A stretch of 64,000 bases of DNA from assembly GCF_001832885.1 (NCBI RefSeq), contig NZ_MKIQ01000031.1, positions 62,001-126,000 of the forward strand. Direction: 5' to 3'. This DNA comes from Floricoccus penangensis. GTDB taxonomy: Bacteria; Bacillota; Bacilli; Lactobacillales; Streptococcaceae. Shown piece after piece: positions 37,543 to 47,919 of the stretch (position 1 is its first letter; each line of letters begins with the position of its first letter). The position numbers and the translations under genes were made by a program. The notes under the pieces are model-generated. The model was not told the origin of the DNA, did no database searches, and was given only the letters and a program-made list of their open reading frames with translations.

Positions 37543-38139
37543 CTAGATTTCCTTTCTATTTTCAACAGCTTTCAATAAGGTTACTTCGTCTGCATACTCG
37601 ATATCGCTTCCTACTGCTAACCCTCTGGCTAAACGAGTAACTTTTATGCCTGATGGCTTTATTAAACGTGATAGGTAGATGGCTGTGGCTTCACCTTCAC
37701 TTGTTGCGTTAGTAGCTATTATAACTTCTTCTACCTGACTATCCATAAGACGAGTTATTAGACTTTTAACATTGATATCATCAGGTGATACTCCATTCAT
37801 TGGAGAAATTGTACCTTGTAGTACATGATATAAACCATTGTACTCTCTTATTTTCTCAATCGCTAAGACATCTTTACTATCTTCAACAACGAAAATTGTA
37901 CTTCTATCTCGACTTTCATCTGTACAAATATTGCAAGGATCTTCGTCTGTCAAATTCCCACAAATACTACAAAACTTTAAATCGCGTTTTGCTGATAAGA
38001 GGTTCTTTGCAAATAAATTTACATCCTCATCTTCCATACCAATAGTATAAAAGGCTAAACGAGTTGCTGTCTTTTGTCCAATCCCTGGGAGCTTACTATA
38101 AGACTCAATTAGTTTAGCTATTGGTTCTGGATAATACAT
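37543..38139 (-). CDS. recR: Recombination mediator protein
   Basis: RecR acts with RecO and RecF in loading RecA and in gap repair. The 198-aa protein has the helix-hairpin-helix [15 protein letters not shown] near residue 20, a four-Cys zinc site (FCSICGN, then CNIC) near 55-70, and a TOPRIM domain ([14 protein letters not shown]). The ATG at 38137-38139 follows AAGGAT and gives the family length. An in-frame GTG four codons upstream overlaps that ribosome binding site and is rejected as the start. Confidence 0.96.
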   Translation of the reverse strand: MYYPEPIAKLIESYSKLPGIGQKTATRLAFYTIGMEDEDVNLFAKNLLSAKRDLKFCSICGNLTDEDPCNICTDESRDRSTIFVVEDSKDVLAIEKIREYNGLYHVLQGTISPMNGVSPDDINVKSLITRLMDSQVEEVIIATNATSEGEATAIYLSRLIKPSGIKVTRLARGLAVGSDIEYADEVTLLKAVENRKEI

Positions 38140-38162
38140 AATATCCTTCACTCCCTTTCTGT

Positions 38163-40277
38163 TTATTTAAAACCATACATACTGTTATAAAGATTTACAA
38201 TATCTTTTCCAATTTCTTGATTTATATGCGAATTAGTACTTGCAATATTTGGAATCATAACACCAAGAGCAATCTGTGGGTTATTACTTGGAGCATAAGC
38301 CACAATATTATTAGATGTTGTTGATACAGAGTTTCCATTTGCATCAGTTGCAAATGTTTCAGCTGTACCAGTCTTGGCACTTATCGGAACACTTTCACCA
38401 GCTGAGATATCTTTTGCGGTTGCCATAGAATCACCATGAACAACTTGGTAAAATCCTTCCTTAATGATATCCATATCATCTTTTGAAATATCAACTTTAT
38501 TTACTTCTTTTGTATCTATTGATTTAACTTCTTTACCTAATGCGTTGCCATCAGAACCTTCATAAATACCTGAAACAATATGAGGGGCATAACGAGTTCC
38601 TCCATTTGCAACAGTTGCAGCATATTGTGCTAATTGAAGCGTTGTATAGTTATCATACTGACCAAAACTTAGATCAAGAAGTGATCCAATGCTTGATTTA
38701 TCGGCAGGTGGAACAAGCCCTTCAGACTCACCTGGAATATCAAACCCAGTAGACACACCCATACCGTATTGACCATAGGTCTTTCTCAGTTCTTCAAATA
38801 CCTTATCTTTGTTAGTTAGGTCGAGACCCATATTACTATAGTATGGTTGCCCCAACATCTTCAGTGTAATTTGAAGCATATAAGTATTTGATGAATATTC
38901 TAATGCTTGAACTGCATTTATAGGAAGACTACCGCCATTTGTAAACCATGATTGTTTAACAGGACTTCCTGCAATTTGTATTGGTTGATCAATTAAGGTT
39001 TCATTACCATTTATTACACCATATTGCCAACCAGCAGTAATAGTTGCCCCTTTTACTACAGATCCAGGTACAAATGATCCAGTAAATGATTGAAGTGCAT
39101 CTTTTGTTATTTCTCCAGTTTCTTTATTTTGTGTAAGTCCTGCCATTGCAAGAACTGAGCCATCATCTGGATTTAAAACAACAGCATAAGCACCTTCAGA
39201 TACATTTGCAATACCTTGATTTTTAGCTTCTTGATAGTGTTTTTGAAGTATATCCTCAACTCCTTCTTGGAATTTAAGGTCAATTGTTAATTTAACATTT
39301 TTTCCAGGTTTTCCATCTGATAATACTTTGGTATCACTAATATTACCATTCTTATCTAAGTATACTTCACTAATTTTTCTTGTTCCTTGTAAATACTCTT
39401 CATATCCTTTTTCAACATAACTTGTACCAACACGATCATTCCTTGAATACCCTTTGCTCAGATATTCATCAAGGTCTTCCGCAGGAATCCCTGCTCGTTC
39501 CGAAGAAATAGTTCCAAGTAATGGACGTAATGCTGTTTTACCATAGTCACGATCCCAATCATTACCAATACTTATACCTGATAATTTACTTTCATTTTCA
39601 GCAATTGTCGCTACCTGAACATCACTTAAATCACCTGAAATTACAATCGTTGTATTAAAATTCGAAGTAGCATTCATTCGTTTGAAAATCTTTGCTGCTT
39701 CTTCTTGTTCAGGAGAATATTGAATTTGTCCATCAGTGACTTTTGAGATATATAGCGCATAGAGACTTCCTTCAGACAGTTTATCACCTGTCTTCTTATC
39801 ATACTTTTCATCCGTAGTAGTCGCTTCTTGTACTTTTCTTAGGTTATCAGCGTCTGCTAGATAAAAATCTTTTTTATCTCTTTCTGTTAATGGTTCATTT
39901 TCGAGTGCACCAGGAACAATCGTTACCAATTTTTCAGCAACTTTTCTCATCTGATCCGCACTAATCTTATTTGATCTTGTAAATTTGACAGCTGTCTTTG
40001 CCTTATTACTCACAAGCACAGTTCCTTTTGCATCATATATTTGACCACGGGGTGTAGATTCAACAACTTTAGTTACTGATCCAGCCTCCTCTAATTTTTT
40101 CAAATAAAAGTCATGATGAACAATTTGCATATTGTAAAGCCTTGCTATTAGTATAATAAACAAAGTGAAAATGAGGAAAAATAGCAAATTTATCCTCATA
40201 GGAATTGCTTTTATCGAATTACCAACTGACTTCTTTTCTTTTTTATTTTTATTTTTATTTTTTTCATTTTTAGACAT
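38163..40277 (-). CDS. pbp2B: Penicillin-binding protein 2B (class B transpeptidase)
   Basis: This 704-aa protein is a monofunctional transpeptidase for peripheral or septal wall synthesis. It has a Lys/Asn-rich cytoplasmic tail, one membrane anchor (about residues 30-52), and a PBP dimerisation domain. The transpeptidase domain has SxxK in [11 protein letters not shown] in LEYSSNTYM and KTGTAET, all intact. I start at the ATG preceded by AAGGTGG; a TTG nine codons earlier is less likely. It precedes recR-ddl-murF, grouping wall precursor and polymerisation genes. Confidence 0.95.
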   Translation of the reverse strand: MSKNEKNKNKNKKEKKSVGNSIKAIPMRINLLFFLIFTLFIILIARLYNMQIVHHDFYLKKLEEAGSVTKVVESTPRGQIYDAKGTVLVSNKAKTAVKFTRSNKISADQMRKVAEKLVTIVPGALENEPLTERDKKDFYLADADNLRKVQEATTTDEKYDKKTGDKLSEGSLYALYISKVTDGQIQYSPEQEEAAKIFKRMNATSNFNTTIVISGDLSDVQVATIAENESKLSGISIGNDWDRDYGKTALRPLLGTISSERAGIPAEDLDEYLSKGYSRNDRVGTSYVEKGYEEYLQGTRKISEVYLDKNGNISDTKVLSDGKPGKNVKLTIDLKFQEGVEDILQKHYQEAKNQGIANVSEGAYAVVLNPDDGSVLAMAGLTQNKETGEITKDALQSFTGSFVPGSVVKGATITAGWQYGVINGNETLIDQPIQIAGSPVKQSWFTNGGSLPINAVQALEYSSNTYMLQITLKMLGQPYYSNMGLDLTNKDKVFEELRKTYGQYGMGVSTGFDIPGESEGLVPPADKSSIGSLLDLSFGQYDNYTTLQLAQYAATVANGGTRYAPHIVSGIYEGSDGNALGKEVKSIDTKEVNKVDISKDDMDIIKEGFYQVVHGDSMATAKDISAGESVPISAKTGTAETFATDANGNSVSTTSNNIVAYAPSNNPQIALGVMIPNIASTNSHINQEIGKDIVNLYNSMYGFK

Positions 40278-40379
40278 ATATACCCACCTTAAATACTTAT
40301 TCAAGTTTACACTATTTTTAAAAAATATTAAAGTTTTAAATGGGGTCTAAATGTAAGTAAGTGTATAGTATAGATTAGT

Positions 40380-40619
40380 TTATAAATCCTTGTACCACTC
40401 AATAATTTCATCATTAATTAAAAGTTCAAGACCTACTGCATCATCGCTTGAAATGATTTTTCCTTCAAAAGAACAATAAAGGCTTTTAGCACATAAACTA
40501 CATTGACTTAAACAATCACTAACCAAAATGTCAATATCACTTCTTTCCTCTAAATGTTCTAAAACTATCTGACTTCCTTTGAGTAAATTAAATTGACAGA
40601 ACTCCACTAGTGGTAACAT
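40380..40619 (-). CDS. DUF1450 family protein (YuzB-like)
   Basis: This 79-aa cytosolic protein has a Cys near the start (VEFCQFNLLKGS) and a CLSQCSLCAKSLYC cluster around residues 36-49. That Cys pattern is characteristic of DUF1450 proteins and suggests a metal or Fe-S site, but the function is unknown. The second ATG (40617-40619) is chosen because AAAGGAAA lies about 8 nt upstream. It stands alone between pbp2B and gpmA. Confidence 0.8.
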   Translation of the reverse strand: MLPLVEFCQFNLLKGSQIVLEHLEERSDIDILVSDCLSQCSLCAKSLYCSFEGKIISSDDAVGLELLINDEIIEWYKDL

Positions 40620-40703
40620 CACATATTTCCTTTGCATTCTTAATATACCTATCTTACTTTATAACTTAATCTTTGACAATGGACGCGACTTATTTAACAA
40701 AAA

Positions 40704-40731
40704 AAATCATAAGACAAAGGTCCTATGATTT
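40704..40731 (-). terminator. Terminator of gpmA
   Basis: Arms AAATCATA/TATGATTT (40704-40711 and 40724-40731) with an inner GAC/GTC-like extension lie just past the gpmA stop, with T-rich sequence after them on the minus strand. Confidence 0.75.
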
Positions 40732-40749
40732 AATTTAAATAATTAAGTA

Positions 40750-41445
40750 TTATTTAGCTTCCAAATAGTATTCATCAACGATATTTAAGTTTTCGTCTAA
40801 TTCAAATACTAGCGGTGGGAAGTTTGGAATTTCAACATCCATGATTTCATCATCAGAAAGATGTTTGATATGTTTAACAAGAGCACGGATTGAGTTACCA
40901 TGAGCTCCAACTAAAACATTTTTACCGTCTTTAAGAGCAGGTGCAATTTCGTCTTCCCAGAATGGAAGAGCACGTTCAAGAGTAACTTTTAAGTTTTCAG
41001 CATCAGGTACAACTGAGTCATCAAGTTTAGCATAGCGACGATCAGAATGTGCAGAGTATTCGCTATCACGAGGCATATCTGGTGGTAGTGTATCATATGA
41101 ACGACGCCAGATGTGTACTTGTTCGTCACCATACTCAGCAGCAGCGTCAGCTTTGTTAAGACCAGTAAGCCCACCATAGTGACGTTCGTTTAGGCGCCAA
41201 GATTTAAGAGTCGGTACCCAAAGTTGATCTGAATATTCAAGAATATAGTTTGTAGTCTTGATAGCGCGTTTAAGAACTGAAGTGAATGCAACATCGAACT
41301 CGATTCCTGCTTCCTTAACAAGTTTACCAGCAGCGATTGCTTCTTGAGTTCCTTGTTCAGCTAGATCTACATCTGCCCAACCAGTGAAAAGATTCTTTTC
41401 ATTCCACTCAGACAAACCATGACGTGCAAAAACTAATTTTACCAT
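40750..41445 (-). CDS. gpmA: 2,3-bisphosphoglycerate-dependent phosphoglycerate mutase
   Basis: The glycolytic enzyme interconverts 3- and 2-phosphoglycerate. The 231-aa protein has the phosphohistidine motif [12 protein letters not shown] at the start, the second-site Glu in [13 protein letters not shown] near 88, and the catalytic His in [13 protein letters not shown] near 185. The clear Gly/Leu-rich motifs and length place it in the dPGM family. It is monocistronic, with a terminator. A CodY-like 12/15 motif upstream (41495-41509) is too weak to claim. Confidence 0.97.
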   Translation of the reverse strand: MVKLVFARHGLSEWNEKNLFTGWADVDLAEQGTQEAIAAGKLVKEAGIEFDVAFTSVLKRAIKTTNYILEYSDQLWVPTLKSWRLNERHYGGLTGLNKADAAAEYGDEQVHIWRRSYDTLPPDMPRDSEYSAHSDRRYAKLDDSVVPDAENLKVTLERALPFWEDEIAPALKDGKNVLVGAHGNSIRALVKHIKHLSDDEIMDVEIPNFPPLVFELDENLNIVDEYYLEAK

Positions 41446-41520
41446 TTGTTAGTGTCTCCTTTTAGTGATTTATTTGACAAGTCCATTTTACAGTATTTTT
41501 CAGAAAAAATCTAGAAACTC

Positions 41521-42426
41521 TTAAAATTTATTCTTTTCAAAATAGTCTTCTAAACTTGCTCTATATGACTGAGCAAATTTACTCAAATCATGACTTTTTT
41601 TCTTAAACAGAATCAAGGCATTTTCATTCCCATCTTCAATAGATAAAACAGCAATGTTATGAACGCTTTTACCATCGATAAATCCACTACCCGTTGCATA
41701 GCTATCAGTACGCTCCAATATACCGTTCAAGGTGGCACGATCGGTTACATTATAGATTAGAGTATCCTCAAAAGTCTCAACAAGGTCTTCTGAGTAATAC
41801 AAATATTGATCACTTTCTTGTGTAAAACGTGCACGACTTAGGCTTTTTAAATCTTCAGTATAAATCTTATCCTTTTTTGTAAGTGGATGATCATTTCTCA
41901 CATAAATATGTGTTTTAAAGTTCATTAACTCGATTTCTTCAAGTTCTAACTTATCAAGCATTCTCATAATACCTGCTCGATTATATTTATTTAGATAGGC
42001 TATTCCAACTTCACTATGTCCATCAGCCACTTCTTGTAAAATGTTAAACGTTGTACTCTCAAAGACACGGAAATTCTTCACTTCAGGATTTTTATTGGTG
42101 AAATCAACTCCCACAGGGGCAAGAAAATCATAATGCTGGCTTGCAACTGAAAATGTTTTTGCTACCTCATCGTTTTTTGTATATCGTGATTCAAAAGATT
42201 CAAAATTTCTTAAAATTGTTTGAGCTTGTTCATAGAAGCGCTCCCCTTGAGGTGTTAGTACTGCTCCACTATTTGTACGTTCAAAAACTAAAAATCCAAG
42301 TTCTTGTTCTAAGTCTTTAATTGAAATTGATAGATTTGGCTGGCTTACAAATAATTGCTCGCTAGCTTCCCTAAATGTTCCTGTATTGGCTATTGCAACC
42401 ACATATCTAAGATGTTTTATATCCAT
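41521..42426 (-). CDS. LysR-family transcriptional regulator
   Basis: The 301-aa protein has the LysR winged helix at the N-terminus (MDIKHLRYVVAIANTGTFREA, then QPNLSISIKDLEQELG). An effector domain from about residue 90 follows. The start is the ATG at 42424-42426 behind GTAGGA; the longer frame has no ribosome binding site. The effector domain resembles CpsY/MetR-like streptococcal regulators, but the ligand and targets are unknown. It lies downstream of the iron operon, separated by a terminator hairpin. Confidence 0.88.
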   Translation of the reverse strand: MDIKHLRYVVAIANTGTFREASEQLFVSQPNLSISIKDLEQELGFLVFERTNSGAVLTPQGERFYEQAQTILRNFESFESRYTKNDEVAKTFSVASQHYDFLAPVGVDFTNKNPEVKNFRVFESTTFNILQEVADGHSEVGIAYLNKYNRAGIMRMLDKLELEEIELMNFKTHIYVRNDHPLTKKDKIYTEDLKSLSRARFTQESDQYLYYSEDLVETFEDTLIYNVTDRATLNGILERTDSYATGSGFIDGKSVHNIAVLSIEDGNENALILFKKKSHDLSKFAQSYRASLEDYFEKNKF

Positions 42427-42460
42427 TTTATTCCTACATTTCCATATTTTGCCACAAAAA

Positions 42461-42490
42461 AATGACGTATCACTTATAGTATACATCATT
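42461..42490 (-). terminator. Terminator of the iron ABC operon
   Basis: Minus-strand arms AATGATGTAT/ATACGTCATT (one G-U pair) are followed by a run of seven T. The hairpin lies 18 bp after the substrate-binding protein stop. Confidence 0.8.
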
Positions 42491-42507
42491 ATTTTTATTT
42501 TTCTAGA

Positions 42508-43458
42508 TTATTTCTTTGTTTGGTCTAAAATAGCATCAACATAAACTGGTAGTAATTTTTCAGTAGCGATTGGTCCACCAAAATAATAAACTTGGTTGTA
42601 ATCAATTTGAACTACTTTCTTATCTTGAACTGCTTTAATTTTTTGCCATACTGGATTTTTTGTTAAGGCTTCATATTGAGCTTTATCTGTCTCTGGATAA
42701 TCAATAAAGATGTAGTCTGCACTTAAATTCGCAAGGCTCTCTACATTAACTTCCTTCCATCCATCTCCATCAGTGATTTCTTTCATTTCTTTTGATTGCT
42801 CAAAACCAAGTCCACGTATTAATGTTTGTCCACCACGCGCGAAGTTATCACCATAGCTGTAAATTTTATTAGCATTAAGTTCAATAATTGCTACTGTCGA
42901 TTTTGAAGGATCTATCCCTTTATCAGTAAGACGTGCAGTCTCTTTTTTTGCTGTAGCATCGAAAGCTTTAAGAAATTCTTTTTTCTTATCTTCAGCTTGA
43001 AACATTTTAGCAAAGTACTCTAGACGACTGTCCATATCTTTCAAAGCTTTATCATTATAGTCAACTAAAACAGTCTTTGCTATTTTTTCGTAATTAGCTA
43101 CTTGATCTTTATCCATAGTAACAATTAAATCAGGTTTCTCTTCTGCAATCTTTTCAGCATTCATAGGAGCACCCATGTCTTTAATCTTATCTTTTGCTTC
43201 CTTAGGAAGATGTGGATTTGCAAAACTCCAAGAGTCAGTTCCGACGACATTTTGACCTAAAGCAACTGCTTCATCTGAGTAATTTTGGATTACAATTTTA
43301 TCCAGTTTATTTGGGATGTCAATTGTTCCATTTTTTGCTTCAAATTTATGAGTCCCAGTATCTTTCTTTTCATCCTTAGACGATGAAGAATTATTTGAAC
43401 ATGCTGCTAAACCAAGGATAGCAACTCCTGCTAATAATAAGCTAGTAAATTTTTTCAA
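42508..43458 (-). CDS. Siderophore/iron ABC transporter substrate-binding lipoprotein
   Basis: The 316-aa protein begins with a lipoprotein signal (MKKFTSLLLAGVAILGLAAC, lipobox LAAC). It continues as a type III periplasmic-binding-protein fold with GTIDIPNKLDKIVIQ, KPDLIVTMDKDQ and the long inter-lobe helix. This architecture is used for siderophores, haem and cobalamin. The FecCD-type permeases upstream favour an iron-siderophore. It is the last gene of the XRE-ATPase-permease-permease-SBP operon. Confidence 0.9.
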   Translation of the reverse strand: MKKFTSLLLAGVAILGLAACSNNSSSSKDEKKDTGTHKFEAKNGTIDIPNKLDKIVIQNYSDEAVALGQNVVGTDSWSFANPHLPKEAKDKIKDMGAPMNAEKIAEEKPDLIVTMDKDQVANYEKIAKTVLVDYNDKALKDMDSRLEYFAKMFQAEDKKKEFLKAFDATAKKETARLTDKGIDPSKSTVAIIELNANKIYSYGDNFARGGQTLIRGLGFEQSKEMKEITDGDGWKEVNVESLANLSADYIFIDYPETDKAQYEALTKNPVWQKIKAVQDKKVVQIDYNQVYYFGGPIATEKLLPVYVDAILDQTKK

Positions 43459-43460
43459 GA

Positions 43461-44414
43461 TTAAACCTTTCTGTTTATGAGGAACACAAAGTACGGAGCT
43501 CCTATTAGAGCTACAACAAATCCTAAAGGAAGCGTACTCGGTGATATGATATTTTTCGCAATAATGTCAGCAAGTAGCATAATAATTACGCCAACAAGCC
43601 CCGTGTAAAACAAACGATTTCTTGCTTTAAAGCTAGTTAAGCTTCTAGCAATGTGTGGTGATATTAATCCAACAAAAGATACTGCCCCAACTGCTGCTAC
43701 ACCGATTGATGTAAAAACGAGCGTTAAGAAAAATAGCTGTTTGATGGTTTTTTCAACATCAATTCCTAAAGATGTTGCAAGCTCCTGGCCTAGAGCAAGA
43801 CCATCAAGTCGATTAAAGAAAAACGGAAGAGCTAAAAGTCCAAAAACTAAGCAGGTTGTCAAAAAGATAATGTATTTATAATCAGTCAACCATACATCAC
43901 CAGTTAACCAGATTGCTAACTTTTGAAAATCAAATGAATTTAAAGTTAATTGTAAAATTGTGATTAGTGATTGGAAGATAGCTGTAATTGCTAAACCACT
44001 TAATATTAATCTTAATTGAGAAAAATTCTTTCCCATTGCTAGTCCACTTAATAAAAAATAAGCAAGACATGCACCAATTACGGCACAAGCTGGATAAAGA
44101 TATGTAGTCCAAGAAGGCATTGTAAATTTCTCTGATATAAAAATCAGAAGAACGATAGCAAAACTTGCTCCACTAGTAAAACCTAGCATTCCACTATCAG
44201 CAAGTGGATTTAATGATATGTTCTGAACTAGAGCACCACTAATTGAAATAGCAACTCCTGCAATCAAAACTATCAATAATCTTGGTAATCTAAAATTGAG
44301 AATTATAAAACTCAAACCTGACAAGTCACCACTTAGTATTTTATCCCCGAAAAGATCTAAAACAATTAAGATGATTATTGTAAAAATTAGCAAAAGAGTT
44401 CGTGATTTTTTCAT
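43461..44414 (-). CDS. FecCD-family iron ABC permease (second subunit)
   Basis: The 317-aa polytopic protein has about nine or ten membrane helices and the family motifs LPRLLIVLIAGVAISISGALVQ, NPLADSGMLGFTSGASFA and FVGLISPHIARSLT (the coupling helix). It pairs with the other permease (start and stop overlap by four bases) to form the BtuC/FhuB-like channel. The next gene is the lipoprotein, two bases on. Confidence 0.93.
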   Translation of the reverse strand: MKKSRTLLLIFTIIILIVLDLFGDKILSGDLSGLSFIILNFRLPRLLIVLIAGVAISISGALVQNISLNPLADSGMLGFTSGASFAIVLLIFISEKFTMPSWTTYLYPACAVIGACLAYFLLSGLAMGKNFSQLRLILSGLAITAIFQSLITILQLTLNSFDFQKLAIWLTGDVWLTDYKYIIFLTTCLVFGLLALPFFFNRLDGLALGQELATSLGIDVEKTIKQLFFLTLVFTSIGVAAVGAVSFVGLISPHIARSLTSFKARNRLFYTGLVGVIIMLLADIIAKNIISPSTLPLGFVVALIGAPYFVFLINRKV

Positions 44415-45376
44415 ATCCTCAACCTCCCTGCTCTATTTACTAGATATAAGAAGAAAGGTGCCCCAAGGAGCATAAGTATACTTCCGACTGGAAACTCATA
44501 TGGCTTAAAGAGATTTCTCGCTAAGAAATCTGCAACTGTGACAAGTACCATGCTTATAAGTGTTGAGAGGACAAAGGTTCTTCTAAAAGATGAATTACCA
44601 ATCAAAGATCTAGCAATATGTGGGCCAATAAGTCCAACAAAACTAATGACTCCTACTGTCGAGACCGTAGCTGCACTTGCTAATACTACTAAGAACATAA
44701 TTAAGAATCTAACAAAAGTTATATTAACACCTAAACTTGTTGCAAGTTCAGAGCCAAAACCAATTAACTTGATTTGATTTGAAAAAAGTAAAATTAAGAT
44801 AATAAAGACAACTGATACAAACAATAATTCGTACATTTTAATTTTGTTAATTCCAGAGAACGAACCAACAATCCACATAAAATACTGTTGTGAATTCTTT
44901 TTATAGTAACTAATGGCAGATGCCAAGCTTGTACAAAAAAGTCCAATTGACGTTCCAACAAGTACCACCCGTAAAGGATCAAAACTATTTTTAGCTGTTA
45001 AGAAAAATAAGAGTCCAAAAGCAATTGTTGCTCCAACAATACCAACAATAATTAAATGAATTGGATCATTTGGAATACTTAATGCAAGTGCAATGGCAAT
45101 AGCAAGACTTGATCCACTAGAGATACCTAATGTTGACATCTCAGCAATCGGATTCTGTGTTAGATTTTGCATTAAAAGCCCACTACCCGAAAGTAGAATA
45201 GCAACACAATATGCTGCTATTAACCTTGGCATACGGATTTCCATTACAATTTCGTTAGACAAGATTCCCTTTAACGGATAATTTTCAATTCCCTTGGTCA
45301 AAGTAAGTAAGCTGATGATAAGTAAGCTAATTAGTAAAAGAAAAATATAACTTAAGAATTTTTTTCTTTTATCCAT
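44411..45376 (-). CDS. FecCD-family iron ABC permease (first subunit)
   Basis: This 321-aa polytopic permease is homologous to the next gene, with MPRLIAAYCVAILLSGSGLLMQ, NPIAEMSTLGISSGSSLA and FVGLIGPHIARSLIGN. Heterodimeric FecC/FecD-like permeases are the norm for siderophore systems. Its start overlaps the ATPase 3' end by 8 bp, so it is coupled to it. Confidence 0.93.
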   Translation of the reverse strand: MDKRKKFLSYIFLLLISLLIISLLTLTKGIENYPLKGILSNEIVMEIRMPRLIAAYCVAILLSGSGLLMQNLTQNPIAEMSTLGISSGSSLAIAIALALSIPNDPIHLIIVGIVGATIAFGLLFFLTAKNSFDPLRVVLVGTSIGLFCTSLASAISYYKKNSQQYFMWIVGSFSGINKIKMYELLFVSVVFIILILLFSNQIKLIGFGSELATSLGVNITFVRFLIMFLVVLASAATVSTVGVISFVGLIGPHIARSLIGNSSFRRTFVLSTLISMVLVTVADFLARNLFKPYEFPVGSILMLLGAPFFLYLVNRAGRLRI

Positions 45377-46148
45377 TTGATACGCCCCAAATCATTGGTG
45401 TTTCAGCATATGAATCCGCACCAATATGAACACGAATATCATACGTATCTTTTATCACAGTCTCATTAAATACGTCTTTAACTGGGCCCTGTGCTACTAT
45501 TTTCCCATCTCTCATAGCAATAATCTCATCAGCAAATCTAGCTACCATATTTAAGTCATGCAAGACATAAACAACTGTTTTATTGAGTTTTTTTGCAAAC
45601 ATTCTAAGCAAGCTTAAAACTTCAAGCTGATGAACAATATCAAGATAAGTTGTTGGCTCATCAAGTAAAATTATTTCACTATCCTGAGCAAGAACCATTG
45701 AAATCCAAACTCTTTGCCTTTGACCACCACTTAAATCCTCAATCTTTTTTGATCTAAGATCCCAAACATTAGTTTCCATCATAACTCGACGAACCATATC
45801 ATAGTCTTCCTTTGATAGATTCGTAGCAAGCATGGATTGATGAGCAAATCGTCCTAAGCTAACCAAATCAAGAACGGTGATATTTTCGGGTGCAACTGGA
45901 CTTTGTGGAAGAATCGCCATTACTTTTGCAATATCAATATTTGACATCTTAAGTAAGTCCTCATCCTTGAAAGTTACTTGACCATCATATTTTATTAGAC
46001 GTCCAAGAGCTTTTAATAATGTAGATTTCCCACATCCATTTTTACCAATGATTGCTGTAGTTAAGCCCTCTTTAATCTCAAACGAGAGATTCTGTATTAC
46101 TTTGTTGTTCCCATAACTCACAGTGATATTTTGAGCACCAAAGTACAT
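45369..46148 (-). CDS. Iron-siderophore ABC transporter ATP-binding protein
   Basis: The 259-aa FecE/FhuC-type ATPase has Walker A GKNGCGKST near residue 36, signature LSGGQRQRVWI near 140, Walker B IILLDEPTTYLD and H-loop VLHDLNMVARFAD. I chose ATG at 46146-46148 with AGAAGGA upstream. The start lies 71 bp inside the 3' end of the XRE gene in another frame, so translation of the two is likely coupled. It powers the FecCD-like permeases downstream. Confidence 0.93.
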   Translation of the reverse strand: MYFGAQNITVSYGNNKVIQNLSFEIKEGLTTAIIGKNGCGKSTLLKALGRLIKYDGQVTFKDEDLLKMSNIDIAKVMAILPQSPVAPENITVLDLVSLGRFAHQSMLATNLSKEDYDMVRRVMMETNVWDLRSKKIEDLSGGQRQRVWISMVLAQDSEIILLDEPTTYLDIVHQLEVLSLLRMFAKKLNKTVVYVLHDLNMVARFADEIIAMRDGKIVAQGPVKDVFNETVIKDTYDIRVHIGADSYAETPMIWGVSNG

Positions 46149-46356
46149 CGTCTTCCTTCTTTCTATTTTGGTAGTCAAAAAGTTCATCGACTGTTACATC
46201 AAGGAAACGTGCTAGTTTGAAAGCCAAAGCAAGCTCTGGATCATACTTGTCATTTTCAATGGCATTAATAGTTTGACGACTTACGTGAGTAAGACGTGCT
46301 AAATCTTCTTGTGAAAATTTCATTCTCTTACGATAATCTTTTATCCTATTTTTCAT
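46078..46356 (-). CDS. XRE-family helix-turn-helix regulator
   Basis: The 92-aa protein is a Cro/C1-type HTH, residues 1-66 (MKNRIKDYRKRMKFSQEDLA, then VSRQTINAIENDKYDPELAL). It is followed by an unusual 25-residue tail encoded across the ribosome binding site and first codons of the ATPase gene. Relatives usually stop soon after the LFDY or similar ending. A GGAGG ribosome binding site precedes the ATG. It is the first gene of the iron operon and probably binds the repeated GTTTTAC/GTAAAAC sites at its own promoter. Iron responsiveness is not shown by sequence. Confidence 0.85.
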   Translation of the reverse strand: MKNRIKDYRKRMKFSQEDLARLTHVSRQTINAIENDKYDPELALAFKLARFLDVTVDELFDYQNRKKEDDVLWCSKYHCELWEQQSNTESLV

Positions 46357-46377
46357 TTTACACCTCCGATTTCATTT

Positions 46378-46422
46378 GTTTTACCACATAATAAGTAAAA
46401 CACTTTTTACATTTTTAGTCAA
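46378..46422 (-). promoter_or_regulatory. Promoter and repeated operator of the iron operon
   Basis: Minus-strand TTGACT (46417-46422) is 17 bp from TTTACT (46394-46399). Three GTTTTAC/GTAAAAC-type half-sites overlap this promoter: 46378-46384, 46395-46401 and 46405-46410. Two of them form GTTTTAC-N10-GTAAAAC and two form GTAAAA-N3/4-TTTTAC. The arrangement suits a dimeric XRE repressor encoded by the first gene. Confidence 0.6.
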
Positions 46423-46471
46423 TATTATCAGAAAATAAAAACAGAACTAGTCTGCTTTTATCTTTATTATA

Positions 46472-47905
46472 TTATAATTTAGCCAATTCTTCTTGCAATA
46501 AGCTTTGAAGAACTTGTGGATTTGCTTGTCCTTTAGTTGCTTTCATAAGTTGTCCAATAAAGGCTTTGGCAGCGTTTGAATTACCGCCTTTATAGTCATT
46601 AACAATCTTTTCATTGTTAGCAAATACTTCTTGAATAATAGGAACAAGAACGGCTGGATCTGAAATTTGAATAAGTCCTGCAGATTTGACATATTCTTCA
46701 GCGCTACCACCTTCTTTAGCTAGGTGTACAAATACTTTTTTAGCCATCTTGCTTGAGATAGTTCCATCAGCAATCAACTTCAACATTTCTACTAAGTTTT
46801 CAGGAGTAAGTTCAATCTCAGCTAATTCTTTTGATTCAGAGTTTAAATACTGAGCAACTTCACCTTGCAACCAGTTAGAAATTAATTTTGCATCTCCACC
46901 TAACTCAACTGATTTTTCAAAGAAATCAGATACTTCTTTGTTAGCTGTAATTTGAGTTGCATCATAATCAGATAAACCAAGTTCTGATGTATATTTAGCA
47001 CGACGTTCTTTCGGGAATGATGGAAGAGATTTACGAACATCTTCAATCCATTCATCTTCAATTTCAAAACGTGGTAGATCAGGTTCTGGGAAGTACCGGT
47101 AATCACTTGATCCTTCTTTAACACGCATCAATAATGTTTCACCCGTTGATTCATCGTAACGACGTGTTTCTTGTTGGATAAGTCCACCTGAACGAAGAAC
47201 TTTAGCTTGTCTATCAACCTCATAAGCAAGACCTTTACGAACAAAGTTAAATGAATTCAAGTTTTTAAGTTCAGTTTTTGTACCAAATTCTTCTTGTCCA
47301 TATGGGCGAAGGGAAATATTGGCATCAACACGCATTGAACCTTCTTCCATCTTAACATCAGAAATTCCAGTATATTGGATAATTTCTTTAAGAGCTGTTA
47401 AGTAAGCATATGCTTCTTCTGGGCTTCTCATATCAGCTTCAGATACAATCTCAATAAGTGGAGTTCCTTGGCGGTTTAAATCAACATAAGAATATCCATC
47501 AGTTCCGTGAGTATTCTTACCTGCATCTTCTTCTAAGTGAGCACGTTCAATACGAATATTTTTCTTTGTACCGTCTTCTAATTCAATTTCAATTGATCCA
47601 TTATATCCAATTGGCTCATCAAATTGAGAAATTTGGTATGCTTTGGGATTATCAGGATAGAAATAGTTTTTACGGTCAAAATGCATTGATTGGTGAATGT
47701 CCATGTTAAGAGCAAGAGCAGCTTTTATACCATAATCAATAACTCCACGGTTCATAACTGGAAGCATTCCAGGATATCCCCAGTCAACGATGTTAGTGTT
47801 TGTATTTGGATCAGCACCAAAGTGAGCAGGTGCTGTTGAAAATATTTTAGAATTTGTTTTTAATTCGACATGGACCTCAAGTCCAATGACTGTTTCAAAG
47901 TTCAT
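46472..47905 (-). CDS. gatB: Aspartyl/glutamyl-tRNA amidotransferase subunit B
   Basis: GatB is the kinase and transamidase subunit that binds misacylated tRNA. The 477-aa protein begins with the cradle motif [18 protein letters not shown], has [19 protein letters not shown] and [21 protein letters not shown], and ends with the YqeY-like helical tail (VVKATKG-like [14 protein letters not shown]). It is the last gene of gatCAB, 14 bp after gatA, and makes Gln-tRNA-Gln and possibly Asn-tRNA-Asn. Confidence 0.97.
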   Translation of the reverse strand: MNFETVIGLEVHVELKTNSKIFSTAPAHFGADPNTNTNIVDWGYPGMLPVMNRGVIDYGIKAALALNMDIHQSMHFDRKNYFYPDNPKAYQISQFDEPIGYNGSIEIELEDGTKKNIRIERAHLEEDAGKNTHGTDGYSYVDLNRQGTPLIEIVSEADMRSPEEAYAYLTALKEIIQYTGISDVKMEEGSMRVDANISLRPYGQEEFGTKTELKNLNSFNFVRKGLAYEVDRQAKVLRSGGLIQQETRRYDESTGETLLMRVKEGSSDYRYFPEPDLPRFEIEDEWIEDVRKSLPSFPKERRAKYTSELGLSDYDATQITANKEVSDFFEKSVELGGDAKLISNWLQGEVAQYLNSESKELAEIELTPENLVEMLKLIADGTISSKMAKKVFVHLAKEGGSAEEYVKSAGLIQISDPAVLVPIIQEVFANNEKIVNDYKGGNSNAAKAFIGQLMKATKGQANPQVLQSLLQEELAKL

Positions 47906-47919
47906 TTAAGAAGTCCTTT

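Noticed and set aside
41495-41509. CodY-like motif upstream of gpmA (12/15)
   Set aside because: It has the same weak level of match in an AT-rich stretch, and there is no supporting position relative to a clear promoter.
46423-46437. CodY-like motif upstream of the iron operon (12/15)
   Set aside because: Matches of this level are expected often in AT-rich intergenic DNA; compare 14/15 at the codY promoter.
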